A DNA stretch of 13,234 nucleotides from Spirosoma fluviale (GTDB lineage Bacteria; Bacteroidota; Bacteroidia; Cytophagales; Spirosomataceae), in NCBI GenBank assembly GCA_945906915.1, contig CAMDSI010000043.1, positions 1 through 13,234 of the forward strand, given 5' to 3'. Positions 1 through 7,448 of this stretch are shown one piece after another; the first letter of the stretch is position 1; the number at the start of each line of letters is the position of its first letter. The notes under the pieces are model-generated. The model did no database searches, was not told the origin of the DNA, and saw only the letters and a program-made list of their open reading frames with translations. The position numbers were made by a program, and so were the translations under genes.

Positions 1-612
1 GCCTTCGTTTTACTTATAAAACAGTGTTTCTATGTTTTGGTGAGTCTTTCGATGCCGCTGGTGCTAGGAATCGTTCTCTGCGCACCAGAGATCATTCATA
101 TCTTGCTAGGAACTGCTTTTGATCGCGCGATTTTACCGTTGCAAATCACAGCTCCGCTGATTTTAATCATTAGTATGTCGGGGATTTTTGGCTTCCAAAT
201 CCTCAGTGCCGTAGGCAAGGACAAATCCATCCTTATCTCTGCGCTGATTGGTATGTTCATCAGCATAATCTGTGCGATTCAATTAGTGCCTACTTTCAAA
301 GAAAACGGTGCGGCGATAACGATTCTACTGACGGAACTAGCCGTTTGCATTGCTTTCATTTTCTTCACGCGGAACGAAATTTCGCTATCTAATTACACCA
401 TCATGTTTTTTCAACAGCTATTGGGCTTAATTCCTTATGTAGGAATCGTGCTCTTGTTCAAACTCTTTGTGCCCACGCTTTTACTGAGATTGCTCGTGAT
501 AGGGGTATTTTCGCTGGCTTGGTTTGTGCTGCTGCAATTGTTTATCTTGCCTGATACCATTTATCGAACACAATGGAATCGCTTAGCGGATCGCTTTAAT
601 AAAGAGGAATAA
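1..612 (+). CDS. Wzx-type polysaccharide flippase, C-terminal part (5' end outside window)
   Basis: The frame is open from base 1 to the TAA at 610-612, giving about 203 residues of a protein that in this family is usually 450-500 long, so the start lies upstream; a TTG at 37 is an internal codon rather than a start. The product is almost entirely hydrophobic, with roughly six predicted membrane helices and short charged loops (GKDK, KENG, TRNE), ending in a basic/acidic tail (RLADRFNKEE). The stretch with LLGTAFDRAILPLQ followed by GFQILSAVGKDK resembles the late helices of MATE/MurJ-superfamily oligosaccharide flippases, which move undecaprenyl-linked repeat units across the inner membrane. 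The neighbouring glycan genes fit this. Its last 30 bases overlap the 3' end of the convergent glycosyltransferase gene. The family call is from general resemblance; the substrate is unknown. Confidence 0.8.
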   Translation, partial: AFVLLIKQCFYVLVSLSMPLVLGIVLCAPEIIHILLGTAFDRAILPLQITAPLILIISMSGIFGFQILSAVGKDKSILISALIGMFISIICAIQLVPTFKENGAAITILLTELAVCIAFIFFTRNEISLSNYTIMFFQQLLGLIPYVGIVLLFKLFVPTLLLRLLVIGVFSLAWFVLLQLFILPDTIYRTQWNRLADRFNKEE

Positions 613-1473
613 ACTAGCGCGCAGCTGGAAATAGGTCTTCCCATATTCCGCATACAAATCAATTTGTTCCTGAATTTTCGCCTTATTCATATAGGGCAAA
701 TCCAAGTTCGTGTAAAGCCTCTTCATAGACTCTTTCCAGGTTTTATAATCCTTCATCACAGGAACGCCGTCATACAAAGCATAGTTGAAATAAAGTAATT
801 GTGATCTTTCGGCTATTTTTCCTCCTACTTGCTGATTAGCATGGTTGCGGTACTGAAATAGTTTCTCCGGGTTAGCCTGGAGGGCGTTCTTTGCGGCAAA
901 ATAAAGACCGAACCATCCGTCGTGCAATAATCCGGGCAGCTGCGGGATGTCCTTTTGTAATAATTCGGGATTTCGCTTAAAAGCTAATCCGGCACCCGTC
1001 ACTACATTGTCCACGCGTCTTTCGAAATCCGCTAGTTCAACTTTCGCATACGGGAAACCTATAATGTCCCACAAGGTCATATCTTCTTGTGTCTTTCCCT
1101 CAGCGTTTATGATGCTGGCATTGCTAAAAACGGCGCCTGCGTCAGGGTGTTCTTGGAAAAAGGCAAGTGTCTTTTCTATTTTGGTAGGCAACCAGACATC
1201 ATCCTGATCCGCCAGAAAAATGATATCTCCGCTAGTCTTGCGCAGACATTGCTGCATATTCTGGACCGTGCCTAGGTTTTGCTCATTGAAATGAAGCTTT
1301 ATTTGGGGATGTTTTGCGGCATATTCTGTTAAAATGGTACGAGTTTCGTCCGTAGAACCATCATCGCAGACGATAATTTCGTGTACAGGAATACTTTGGC
1401 CTAAAATCGAATCCATTTGCGCCTTTAGATAAGCCGCACCCTGGAAGGTGATCATGGAGACGGAGAGTTTCAT
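583..1473 (-). CDS. Family-2 glycosyltransferase
   Basis: A 296-residue GT-A fold enzyme that should transfer a sugar from a nucleotide donor to a lipid-linked repeat unit at the cytoplasmic face of the inner membrane. Visible motifs are the N-terminal strand MKLSVSMITFQG, the nucleotide-binding DDGSTDE at residues 37-43, the metal-binding DQDDVW at 89-94, and HDGW at 184-187, whose Asp is the likely catalytic base. DQDDVW is common in rhamnosyltransferase-like GT2 proteins, but the sugar cannot be told from sequence alone. The C-terminal 110 residues contain no obvious membrane helix. The ATG (1471-1473) overlaps the TGA of the upstream AbiEi-like gene as ATGA, so the two are very probably co-transcribed and translationally coupled. 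The 3' end overlaps the convergent flippase gene by 30 bp. Confidence 0.9.
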   Translation of the reverse strand: MKLSVSMITFQGAAYLKAQMDSILGQSIPVHEIIVCDDGSTDETRTILTEYAAKHPQIKLHFNEQNLGTVQNMQQCLRKTSGDIIFLADQDDVWLPTKIEKTLAFFQEHPDAGAVFSNASIINAEGKTQEDMTLWDIIGFPYAKVELADFERRVDNVVTGAGLAFKRNPELLQKDIPQLPGLLHDGWFGLYFAAKNALQANPEKLFQYRNHANQQVGGKIAERSQLLYFNYALYDGVPVMKDYKTWKESMKRLYTNLDLPYMNKAKIQEQIDLYAEYGKTYFQLRASLFLFIKAIR

Positions 1474-2099
1474 AGGATGCTTCGAAGGTAGGAAGTTAAT
1501 ACCTTTACTCTTTTTTCCAAAGCACGGGATTTAAATAGGCTCAAATATGACATAAATTTTCCTAAATCTATTCCTGCTAAAACATCGGTGTTAATTCGAA
1601 GCGCTTCCATATCTGCCACTGTTTGAATTTCAGAATGGAGATACAAGTAATCTAAAATAGCTTTTTCTAGCTCCGCCATTAATATGGGCTCCTGATTTGT
1701 AGAGAGCGTTTTGTATCCAAAAAAGAGACTATTCTTGATGGATCGATAGGTAAAATTACCTCGATCATTTTCAAAATGGGATGTTTTTTTTGTGGTGACC
1801 GAGGTGGTACTAAAAGTAGCCTCTGGAATCAGCCCATAGTAGTCAAAAGCAGACTCTAATGAGATGTAAGAGGGTTTGCACAGCAAATTCGCTACCCTGA
1901 ATTGTGAGAATTCCGAATGCTCCATTTTGGCAAAACAATACCACTTATTTGATAATTTTTGCAGATAATTTTTCGCTTGCCATTCCACCAGACGCCTGGA
2001 GTCAAATTGTGGAAATGCTTTATAGATGTCTTGCGTGCTGAAAACGCCAAAGACTTCCATTTGTTCCAAGAAGGCCAGAAAGCTTATTCTGTTTCTCAT
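1470..2099 (-). CDS. AbiEi-type antitoxin / transcriptional regulator, without AbiEii partner
   Basis: About 209 residues when started at the ATG at 2097-2099 (MRNRISFLAF). A TTG six codons upstream is possible but would lie in the presumed -7 promoter box. Residues ~5-55 look like the winged helix-turn-helix of AbiEi antitoxins (FSTQDIYKAF followed by RRLVEWQAKNYLQKL). The centre has the family hallmark YISLESAFDYYGLIPE and the later segment ILMAELEKAILDYLYLH. In type IV AbiE systems AbiEi represses its own promoter and counteracts the nucleotidyltransferase toxin AbiEii, normally the next gene. Here the next gene, joined by an ATGA overlap, is a glycosyltransferase, and no AbiEii-like protein is present in the window. 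GC is low: 65 of 180 bases in three counted lines (1501-1620 and 1681-1740). That suggests separate acquisition. The family call is firm; a role in glycan regulation is inference. Confidence 0.82.
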   Translation of the reverse strand: MRNRISFLAFLEQMEVFGVFSTQDIYKAFPQFDSRRLVEWQAKNYLQKLSNKWYCFAKMEHSEFSQFRVANLLCKPSYISLESAFDYYGLIPEATFSTTSVTTKKTSHFENDRGNFTYRSIKNSLFFGYKTLSTNQEPILMAELEKAILDYLYLHSEIQTVADMEALRINTDVLAGIDLGKFMSYLSLFKSRALEKRVKVLTSYLRSIL

Positions 2100-2101
2100 A
2101 A

Positions 2102-2117
2102 TTGTTATAATTAACAA
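2102..2117. repeat. Short perfect inverted repeat at the abiEi-like promoter start site
   Basis: TTGTTA-TAAT-TAACAA forms perfect 6-bp arms around a 4-base centre. It lies between the proposed -7 box and the ATG of the AbiEi-like gene, about where transcription should begin, so a bound repressor would block initiation. AT-rich sequence makes short palindromes common, so this may be chance. Confidence 0.3.
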
Positions 2118-2122
2118 ATATA
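2115..2122 (-). promoter_or_regulatory. -7 element TATATTTG for the AbiEi-like / GT2 pair
   Basis: On the minus strand TATATTTG matches the Bacteroidota -7 consensus TAnnTTTG exactly and ends 15 bases before the ATG at 2099. No convincing TTG -33 box is found 19-21 bases upstream. That position is occupied by the near edge of the 2142-2185 inverted repeat, so the promoter may be weak or regulated there. Confidence 0.45.
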
Positions 2123-2141
2123 AGAAATATATTAATTATAA

Positions 2142-2185
2142 GTGTGCATTAGTAATATAAACTCTTGTATATTAGTAATGCATAC
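2142..2185. promoter_or_regulatory. Candidate operator: 18-bp inverted repeat in the divergent control region
   Basis: Left arm GTGTGCATTAGTAATATA (2142-2159) and right arm TATATTAGTAATGCATAC (2168-2185) are reverse complements at 16 of 18 positions around an 8-base centre. The core ATTAGTAAT also appears as a direct repeat 23 bp apart, about two helical turns, which suits a dimeric or paired DNA-binding protein. It lies between the AbiEi-like gene and the capsule operon. AbiEi proteins are known to autoregulate through inverted repeats in their own promoter, so AbiEi binding is the natural hypothesis. No U-tract follows the repeat in either direction, which argues against a terminator. Confidence 0.5.
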
Positions 2186-2202
2186 TTTGTTTTTTAGCAT
2201 TT

Positions 2203-2210
2203 CCCCCCCC
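2203..2210. repeat. Homopolymeric C8 tract next to the capsule-operon promoter
   Basis: Eight consecutive C residues lie between the candidate operator (ends 2185) and the -33 box (2212-2215). The tract is outside any reading frame if the first wzi-like gene starts at 2246, so length changes would alter promoter spacing or bending rather than frame. Confidence 0.9.
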
Positions 2211-2211
2211 T

Positions 2212-2242
2212 TTTGTTCAGCACCGGATTATTCCTAACTTTG
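2212..2242 (+). promoter_or_regulatory. Bacteroidota-type promoter of the wzi-wzi-wzy-wecG operon
   Basis: A TTTG box at 2212-2215 is followed by 19 bases and then TAACTTTG at 2235-2242, matching the known -33 / -7 (TAnnTTTG) architecture and spacing. Only three bases separate the -7 box from the ATG at 2246, so transcription should start at or within a few bases of the start codon, predicting a leaderless or near-leaderless mRNA. Confidence 0.6.
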
Positions 2243-2245
2243 TTT

Positions 2246-3814
2246 ATGAAGTTTTTGCTGTCGCTTTGTTTCGTTTTGTGTTTGTTTGGGACTCCATTAT
2301 GGGCCCAAAACGCCATCCCCATCGGATTCTCCGACATCGATGAGCAAGTTCGCAATCTGCAACTATTAGGGAAAGTAGACGCTAATCAATCTATGCTGGC
2401 TAGACCCTTTTATTCAACGGGCAAGCAAAGTTACCAAGATCTGTATCGATTGATCGATCCGGCTGCCAATGATACTATCAAAAGCTATAAAAAAGGCCTA
2501 TTCCAAGCCATTTTATTACCAGCTTCCCTCTCTCAAAAGCTGAATACGTCCCGCCCTTATGGCTGGAATGATCAGGCAATGTCGAACTCTACCGGATACC
2601 AAATGCAAGCCAGCGCCGGTATTTATGCCCGATTTAGCATTTTACATATACAGTTTAAACCCGAATTTGTTCACACAGCTTCCGGGGATTATGAAACGAG
2701 TGATGGCTGGGGACAGGTGAATCCATCTTTGGATCGTATTAGTTTAGGTCAATCCTCCGTTCGTTTAGAGGCTGGAGGAATTTCGTTAGGGGTGTCAAAC
2801 CAGAACCTTTGGTGGGGACCAGGTCATTATTCATCACTATTGATGACGAACAATGCGGCTGGATTTCAGCATTATAGCTTAAACACCACACGGCCCTTGA
2901 AGACTCCGATAGGGACTTTCGAATTCCAATTGATTTTGGGGAGAATGACACGGGATTCCTTGCAGGGATTTGAGAATAACTTATTGAAGAGGAGGGATCT
3001 AGCCGCTAATCCGAAAAATCGGCAGTACAATGGGATCATCTTGACGTATCAGCCGCGCTTCTTAAAAAATGTCTTTTTCTCTGTTGAAAGAGCCTTCCAG
3101 AACTACGAGGTGGATCGTCCTGGCGCAAGATTCATGAACACTTATTTACCAGTGTTGAACAATTTATTCAAGAGCGATTATAATGACGATACACTGAGCA
3201 AAGACCAGATATTGAGTCTTTCCACGCGCTGGCTAATGCCGAAGAATCACGCAGAAGTCTATGCGGAATTTGGCTATAATGATGCCAAACAAAACCTACG
3301 TGATTTGATGCTCGATATGTCCCATTCGGCGGCCTGGGTAGTCGGGTTTAAGAAATTACATCCATTGAATGCGCGCACCTTTATTTCCTTGCAAGCGGAA
3401 GCTACAAAGATGTCAGAAACTCCCTCTTATCTCATGCGGGGGGCGGGAAATTGGTATGAACACGGGCAAGTATACGAGGGTTTTACGAATAATAACCAGA
3501 TCATTGCGAATGGAATAGGCCATGGAAATGATGCGCAATCTATCGCGGTTAGTTGGAATCAGGGGTGGAATAAAATAGGCTTGACTTTTCAGCACGTGGC
3601 TAATCGACCTACTACGGTCACTGGCGGGAATGCGGTGTCAACCCGAAATATAAAATGGGATGACTATGCCTACGGTTTACAAGGCGGATACCGCTATAAA
3701 AAACTGCTGTTTACGGCGGATGTGAAATGGGTCAATTCCAGTAATTATTTATGGGAAAAGGATCGTTCGAAATCGAATATCTACGCCTTCATTAATACGA
3801 TTTTCTTATGGTAA
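2246..3814 (+). CDS. Wzi-family capsule assembly outer-membrane protein, paralog 1
   Basis: A 522-residue protein when started at the ATG at 2246, giving a clear signal peptide (MKFLLSLCFVLCLFGTPLWAQ, cleavage after WAQ). A TTG at 2213 would prepend residues inside the promoter and is rejected. The hallmark of the Wzi capsule-assembly family is at residues ~189-193 (WWGPG), continuing as SLLMTNNAAGF and then TPIGTFEFQL. In E. coli, Wzi is an 18-stranded outer-membrane beta-barrel lectin that anchors capsule. The alternating hydrophobic pattern and terminal aromatic residue (FLW) fit a barrel. A short motif after the signal peptide (RNLQLL) is shared with the other two paralogs here. First gene of the operon; its stop overlaps the next paralog's start by 7 bp. 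The family is certain; the specific ligand is unknown. Confidence 0.88.
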   Translation: MKFLLSLCFVLCLFGTPLWAQNAIPIGFSDIDEQVRNLQLLGKVDANQSMLARPFYSTGKQSYQDLYRLIDPAANDTIKSYKKGLFQAILLPASLSQKLNTSRPYGWNDQAMSNSTGYQMQASAGIYARFSILHIQFKPEFVHTASGDYETSDGWGQVNPSLDRISLGQSSVRLEAGGISLGVSNQNLWWGPGHYSSLLMTNNAAGFQHYSLNTTRPLKTPIGTFEFQLILGRMTRDSLQGFENNLLKRRDLAANPKNRQYNGIILTYQPRFLKNVFFSVERAFQNYEVDRPGARFMNTYLPVLNNLFKSDYNDDTLSKDQILSLSTRWLMPKNHAEVYAEFGYNDAKQNLRDLMLDMSHSAAWVVGFKKLHPLNARTFISLQAEATKMSETPSYLMRGAGNWYEHGQVYEGFTNNNQIIANGIGHGNDAQSIAVSWNQGWNKIGLTFQHVANRPTTVTGGNAVSTRNIKWDDYAYGLQGGYRYKKLLFTADVKWVNSSNYLWEKDRSKSNIYAFINTIFLW

Positions 3815-5445
3815 AGTACGTTCTAGGCCTCTTATTGCTCTCTTGCTCGGTCTTCGCTCAGACGACTTTGCTGGATGATATTAGTTTGCAGGACGTGCAG
3901 CGAAATGGGCAATTGTTACATGGGGCAGATTCGACGAAATACGAGAATCAATCGTTTATGATTCGTTCGACATCTCGTTTTCAAGAGTTGGAATCAAGAA
4001 TAGGAGATAAGTTTAAAATTCAAGGAATTTCACTTCGCCATACGTCTCAAAACAATAACCTACTGCCCTTCGGCTTTAACGAGGGGAACATGTATCCGTC
4101 GGTGGGTTTTCAGCGTCGCTGGAGTCTGGGCGTCCATTTTACCTGGCAGTTCCTGGATGTGAATCTTCAGCCGGAATGGGTGGAAGCGGAAAATTCGCCT
4201 ACCATTCCTTTTGCCGGAAGTCCGCAGGATGGGAATTATTGGACCCGCGTGTTCTTTATCATCAATAATAATATTGATGCTTATAGTCGCTTCGGAACTG
4301 AGCCCTTGAAATATTTCTTCCCGGGTCAGTCGCGCGTCGCCTTGCGATTAGGGAATGTGGCTGCCGGTGTTTCCACGGAGAATAATTGGTGGGGTCCAGG
4401 CTTTAGAAACAGTTTAGTGCTTACAAATGAGGCGTCTGGCTTTTTGCATTATTTTGTCCAAAACCGAAAGCCGGTCATTACTCCCATCGGATCTTTCGAG
4501 GGGAAAGGGATCATCGGGATGCTAGAGAACACTTCATTATTATCTCCGGAGGACAAGAATTTCAGACCTATCTGGGCGGGTGGAATTGAAAGCAAGAATA
4601 ATTCTCAGCGCATGTTGAAGGCCTTTATCGTAAACTGGCAGCCTAAATGGGTGCCTAATTTCTATGTAGGCTACTCTTTTGCGCAACAGAATTACTTTAC
4701 AAACGAAGGCCCTAAGCCTGGAAAGCCATTTGTCGAAAACCCTCGAATGCAATTAGGAGCCTTCTTATTTCGCTTTGCCTTACCAAAAGACCACGCGGAG
4801 TTCTATGCGGAATTAGGTCAGCCAGACAAAGTGGTCGGACCCGCCAGTTTCTTTGGAGATTCCACGAAGACGGGTTTTGTGCTAGGGGGTCGGAAGCTAT
4901 TTCCTTTGGGCAAAAAACAAAAATCCTACTTACAATTAGGCATCGAATTCACGCAATTACAGTTGATGGATCCCGGTTTAGTGATCGATAATACACAACC
5001 GGGCGGGGAACCGCTACGCAACAGCTGGTACACCAGCACGCAAATGCGGCAGGGATATACGCATAACGCGAAGGTACTGGGAGCATCCATCGGTCCGGGT
5101 TCGAATAGCCAAACGATTCATTTGAGCTTCCACCGCGGCCGTAGTTTGATCCGTCTACATGCGGAGCGGGTGGCGAAAAACAACGATTTTTACGTGTACC
5201 AATACTACGGTAGTGGTTATGAAAACCGCTATTGGGTGAATCTGATGACTGGAGTGGAGGCTCAAATTGGGATTACGAAAAACCTGCTGATAGGGGCCTC
5301 TTATTTGCAGACATCTGTGAATAATTACATGTGGGTGCGAATTGAGGACGAAAAGGCAGATTGGTCTGAGTCTTCTACGAAGTCGGATTATACGAACCAG
5401 CAGTGGCAGGTGTCGCTAAAATACGAGATCAATGGACGTCGTTAA
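3808..5445 (+). CDS. Wzi-family capsule assembly outer-membrane protein, paralog 2
   Basis: 545 residues with a signal peptide (MVKYVLGLLLLSCSVFAQ). The family motif is at residues ~194-198 (WWGPG, preceded by STENN), then NSLVLTNEASGF and TPIGSFEGKG. After the signal peptide it carries RNGQLL, corresponding to RNLQLL and RNQQLL in the other two paralogs. The ATG lies inside the end of paralog 1 (7-bp overlap) and its own end overlaps the polymerase/ligase gene by 14 bp, so translation is likely coupled along the operon. It is clearly diverged from paralog 1 outside the core motif, so this is an old duplication or separate acquisition rather than a recent tandem copy. It probably acts at the outer membrane in anchoring or organising exported polysaccharide. 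Confidence 0.88.
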   Translation: MVKYVLGLLLLSCSVFAQTTLLDDISLQDVQRNGQLLHGADSTKYENQSFMIRSTSRFQELESRIGDKFKIQGISLRHTSQNNNLLPFGFNEGNMYPSVGFQRRWSLGVHFTWQFLDVNLQPEWVEAENSPTIPFAGSPQDGNYWTRVFFIINNNIDAYSRFGTEPLKYFFPGQSRVALRLGNVAAGVSTENNWWGPGFRNSLVLTNEASGFLHYFVQNRKPVITPIGSFEGKGIIGMLENTSLLSPEDKNFRPIWAGGIESKNNSQRMLKAFIVNWQPKWVPNFYVGYSFAQQNYFTNEGPKPGKPFVENPRMQLGAFLFRFALPKDHAEFYAELGQPDKVVGPASFFGDSTKTGFVLGGRKLFPLGKKQKSYLQLGIEFTQLQLMDPGLVIDNTQPGGEPLRNSWYTSTQMRQGYTHNAKVLGASIGPGSNSQTIHLSFHRGRSLIRLHAERVAKNNDFYVYQYYGSGYENRYWVNLMTGVEAQIGITKNLLIGASYLQTSVNNYMWVRIEDEKADWSESSTKSDYTNQQWQVSLKYEINGRR

Positions 5446-6694
5446 AAAGCTGTACTTGCAGGCGTATTGTTGCGTAATGGCACTGTATGTGTTCTTTAAC
5501 AAGGGGATTGCCTATAGTTTTTTGGCGGAAGCATTGTGGGCGGCGGGATTTATCGTGTTGTTTTTAACGCGCAAGGAATACACTTTTGGCTGGGATAAGC
5601 GGACGAAGATTTTATCCTTTTTACTGGCAATTACGGTTGGCTATATCGGCTGGGGATTACGTTCTTATGCACTTTTTGATGTGATTCGCGATTCTTTCGT
5701 GATCCAGTATGCCTGGTTTGCCTTCTTCGTGTTTTTGTTCAAAGATTTACGCGCGCAAATGTGGGGATACATTATTTTGATCTATACGTGGTTCCCGTTT
5801 TTCGCTCTGTTGAATTTTTATTTCCAAAACTTCTCCGAATTCTTCGAGAACTTCATTCTCTTCGGATCTGTCCCTTTTGCGCTCTATAAATACGGCGATA
5901 TGGGGGTACATTTATTAATTTCCTCTTTGGTATTAATGCTTTATCTGAACCACCGATCGATCCGCTTTCAGGTGACTTTAGCGGTGGCGATATTATTGAA
6001 TCTCTTGATCATTACGGCCTATTCTCGTTCGGGAATGCTGGCTTATTTGATCAGCTTAGGGCTATTTGTGTTCTACACCAAGCGGGAAGAAATGCGTAAT
6101 CTATTCAAACAATATGCCCGCTATTTGCCTATTATCTTGTTGATCGTTTTGCCGCTGTATGCGTCCATTAAGGTGAAGGAAAACTTCCAAGGGCGTAAGG
6201 TAGGAATGGAGCAGTTAGTGGAGAATGTGGGGTCGATTTTTGGGGTGAGTACGGATGCGACCTTGGATAAAAACAAAGTATGGCGCCTCATCTGGTGGGC
6301 CAATATTATTGATTATAGCATTACGCCGGAATACGCTATTCAAGGGAAAGGGCTGGGTATGAGTTTAGCGGATAGTGATGACGTGAATACGGATGTGGAT
6401 GATTTGCGCTCGCCGCATAATTTTAATTTAACGATTTTGGCTCGCTTCGGCTGGCCGCTATTTTTATTATGGTGCTATTGGCTGGTTTGCCTATTCAAAC
6501 CGATGTTCAAACGGCAACTGAATGACCAGCAGCTGATGATTTCCTGCGTGCTGTTCACGTTTTGGCTGAATGGTAGCTTCGACGTATTTTTAGAGGGACC
6601 TATGGGGGCATTCCCCTTCTGGACCTGGGTGGGCTTGTATTTTTTAGGGGATTTCTTCCCAGAACCGGAACCAGAACTAGATGCAGCATCATAA
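5432..6694 (+). CDS. O-antigen ligase / Wzy-type polymerase family membrane protein
   Basis: 420 residues with about ten or more hydrophobic helices. SRSGM at residues 198-202 is the start of the typical Wzy_C (O-antigen ligase) region. A large periplasmic loop with GKGLGM at 305-310 and SPHNFNLTILARFGW at 327-341 follows, where the His (329) corresponds to the conserved loop His of WaaL/Wzy proteins. Members either polymerise undecaprenyl-linked repeat units or ligate glycan to lipid A core; sequence alone does not decide, but the adjacent wzi genes favour polymerase. The C-terminus ends in an unusual acidic proline/glutamate tail (PEPEPELDAAS). The start is set by the 14-bp overlap with the upstream wzi-like gene, and it overlaps the downstream gene by another 14 bp. 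Confidence 0.85.
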   Translation: MDVVKKLYLQAYCCVMALYVFFNKGIAYSFLAEALWAAGFIVLFLTRKEYTFGWDKRTKILSFLLAITVGYIGWGLRSYALFDVIRDSFVIQYAWFAFFVFLFKDLRAQMWGYIILIYTWFPFFALLNFYFQNFSEFFENFILFGSVPFALYKYGDMGVHLLISSLVLMLYLNHRSIRFQVTLAVAILLNLLIITAYSRSGMLAYLISLGLFVFYTKREEMRNLFKQYARYLPIILLIVLPLYASIKVKENFQGRKVGMEQLVENVGSIFGVSTDATLDKNKVWRLIWWANIIDYSITPEYAIQGKGLGMSLADSDDVNTDVDDLRSPHNFNLTILARFGWPLFLLWCYWLVCLFKPMFKRQLNDQQLMISCVLFTFWLNGSFDVFLEGPMGAFPFWTWVGLYFLGDFFPEPEPELDAAS

Positions 6695-7448
6695 GGTAGA
6701 TATTTTAGGCACCCCGGTCTCTTCGCTGACGATGGACGAATTGTTCAGCGATTGGGAGCGCGTGATTAAGGGGGGTGAAAAGGCGCAGGTGTGTATCACG
6801 CCGGTGAATTCGATATTGGCGGCGCGCGCGACAGCGCGCGTTCAAGAGATTTACAAGCACGCGGATTACGTTCTTTGCGACGGAGTTCCCGTGAAATGGG
6901 CCTCAGGTTTCCTAGGCGATCCCATTAAGGAGCGCATTACGGGTTTGGATGTGTTGCCGCGGATATTTCCGTTTGCCTTACAACGCGATATCTCCATCTT
7001 TTTACTCGGCGCTTCTCCCGGAGTGGCAGAAACGTTGAAGGAAGTGATGGAGGCGAAGCACCCGGGGGTAAAGATCGTGGGAACCTTCGTGCCGCCGTTC
7101 AGAGCGGTGTTTTCGAAGGAAGAGAATCAAGAAATGATAGAAGCGATTAACGCGGTCAAACCTGATATTTTGCTAGTGAGCTTGACAGCGCCCAAGCAGG
7201 ATATTTGGATTGCTGAGAATCTAGCGAATCTAGATACGCATTTGGCGATTGGAATCGGAGGAGCCTTTGAAGTGGCCGCGGGAATGATTCAACGGGCGCC
7301 GCTTTGGATGCAAAAAAGTGGATTGGAATGGTTCTATCGATTCTTACAGGAGCCTAAGCGGATGTTTAGACGCTATTTCGTAGAGGCACCGGTGTTCATT
7401 CCGCTAATCATCCAGCAAAAATTTAGTACGCGTTCTGGTCGCCCCTGA
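6681..7448 (+). CDS. WecG/TagA/CpsF-family glycosyltransferase
   Basis: 255 residues, typical for GT26 enzymes, which add the second sugar (for example an N-acetylmannosamine-type residue) to undecaprenyl-diphosphate-linked acceptors. Visible family features: PVNSILAAR (41-49), the catalytic-region DG at 67-68 (LCDGVPV), ITGLD (86-90), the APKQD box at 170-174, GIGGAFEVAAG (191-201), RAPLW (205-209), and the C-terminal signature EWFYRFLQEPKRMFRRY (216-232), which in this family associates with the membrane. It is the last gene of the operon, overlapping the polymerase/ligase gene by 14 bp. GC is higher than in other genes (104 of 180 bases in lines 6781-6840, 7021-7080 and 7141-7200). Its 3' end overlaps the convergent sugar-phosphate transferase by 26 bp. 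The donor sugar is not determined. Confidence 0.92.
   Translation: MQHHKVDILGTPVSSLTMDELFSDWERVIKGGEKAQVCITPVNSILAARATARVQEIYKHADYVLCDGVPVKWASGFLGDPIKERITGLDVLPRIFPFALQRDISIFLLGASPGVAETLKEVMEAKHPGVKIVGTFVPPFRAVFSKEENQEMIEAINAVKPDILLVSLTAPKQDIWIAENLANLDTHLAIGIGGAFEVAAGMIQRAPLWMQKSGLEWFYRFLQEPKRMFRRYFVEAPVFIPLIIQQKFSTRSGRP

Noticed and set aside
583..1473. Idea that the gene after AbiEi is a diverged AbiEii toxin
   Set aside because: It has full GT2 motifs (DDGSTDE, DQDDVW, HDGW) and lacks the GSxxDxD nucleotidyltransferase signature.
2142..2185. Reading the inverted repeat as a bidirectional terminator
   Set aside because: Both flanking genes start here rather than end, the stem is AT-rich, and no T-run follows the stem immediately.
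2213..2245. TTG start giving an 11-residue N-terminal extension of the first wzi-like protein
   Set aside because: The TTG is part of the proposed -33 box, and the ATG at 2246 gives a normal signal peptide.
6823..6840. Perfect GC-only inverted repeat CGCGCGC-GACA-GCGCGCG inside the wecG-like gene
   Set aside because: It is explained by Ala/Arg-rich coding sequence (AARATAR) in a GC-rich gene; no further evidence for regulation.
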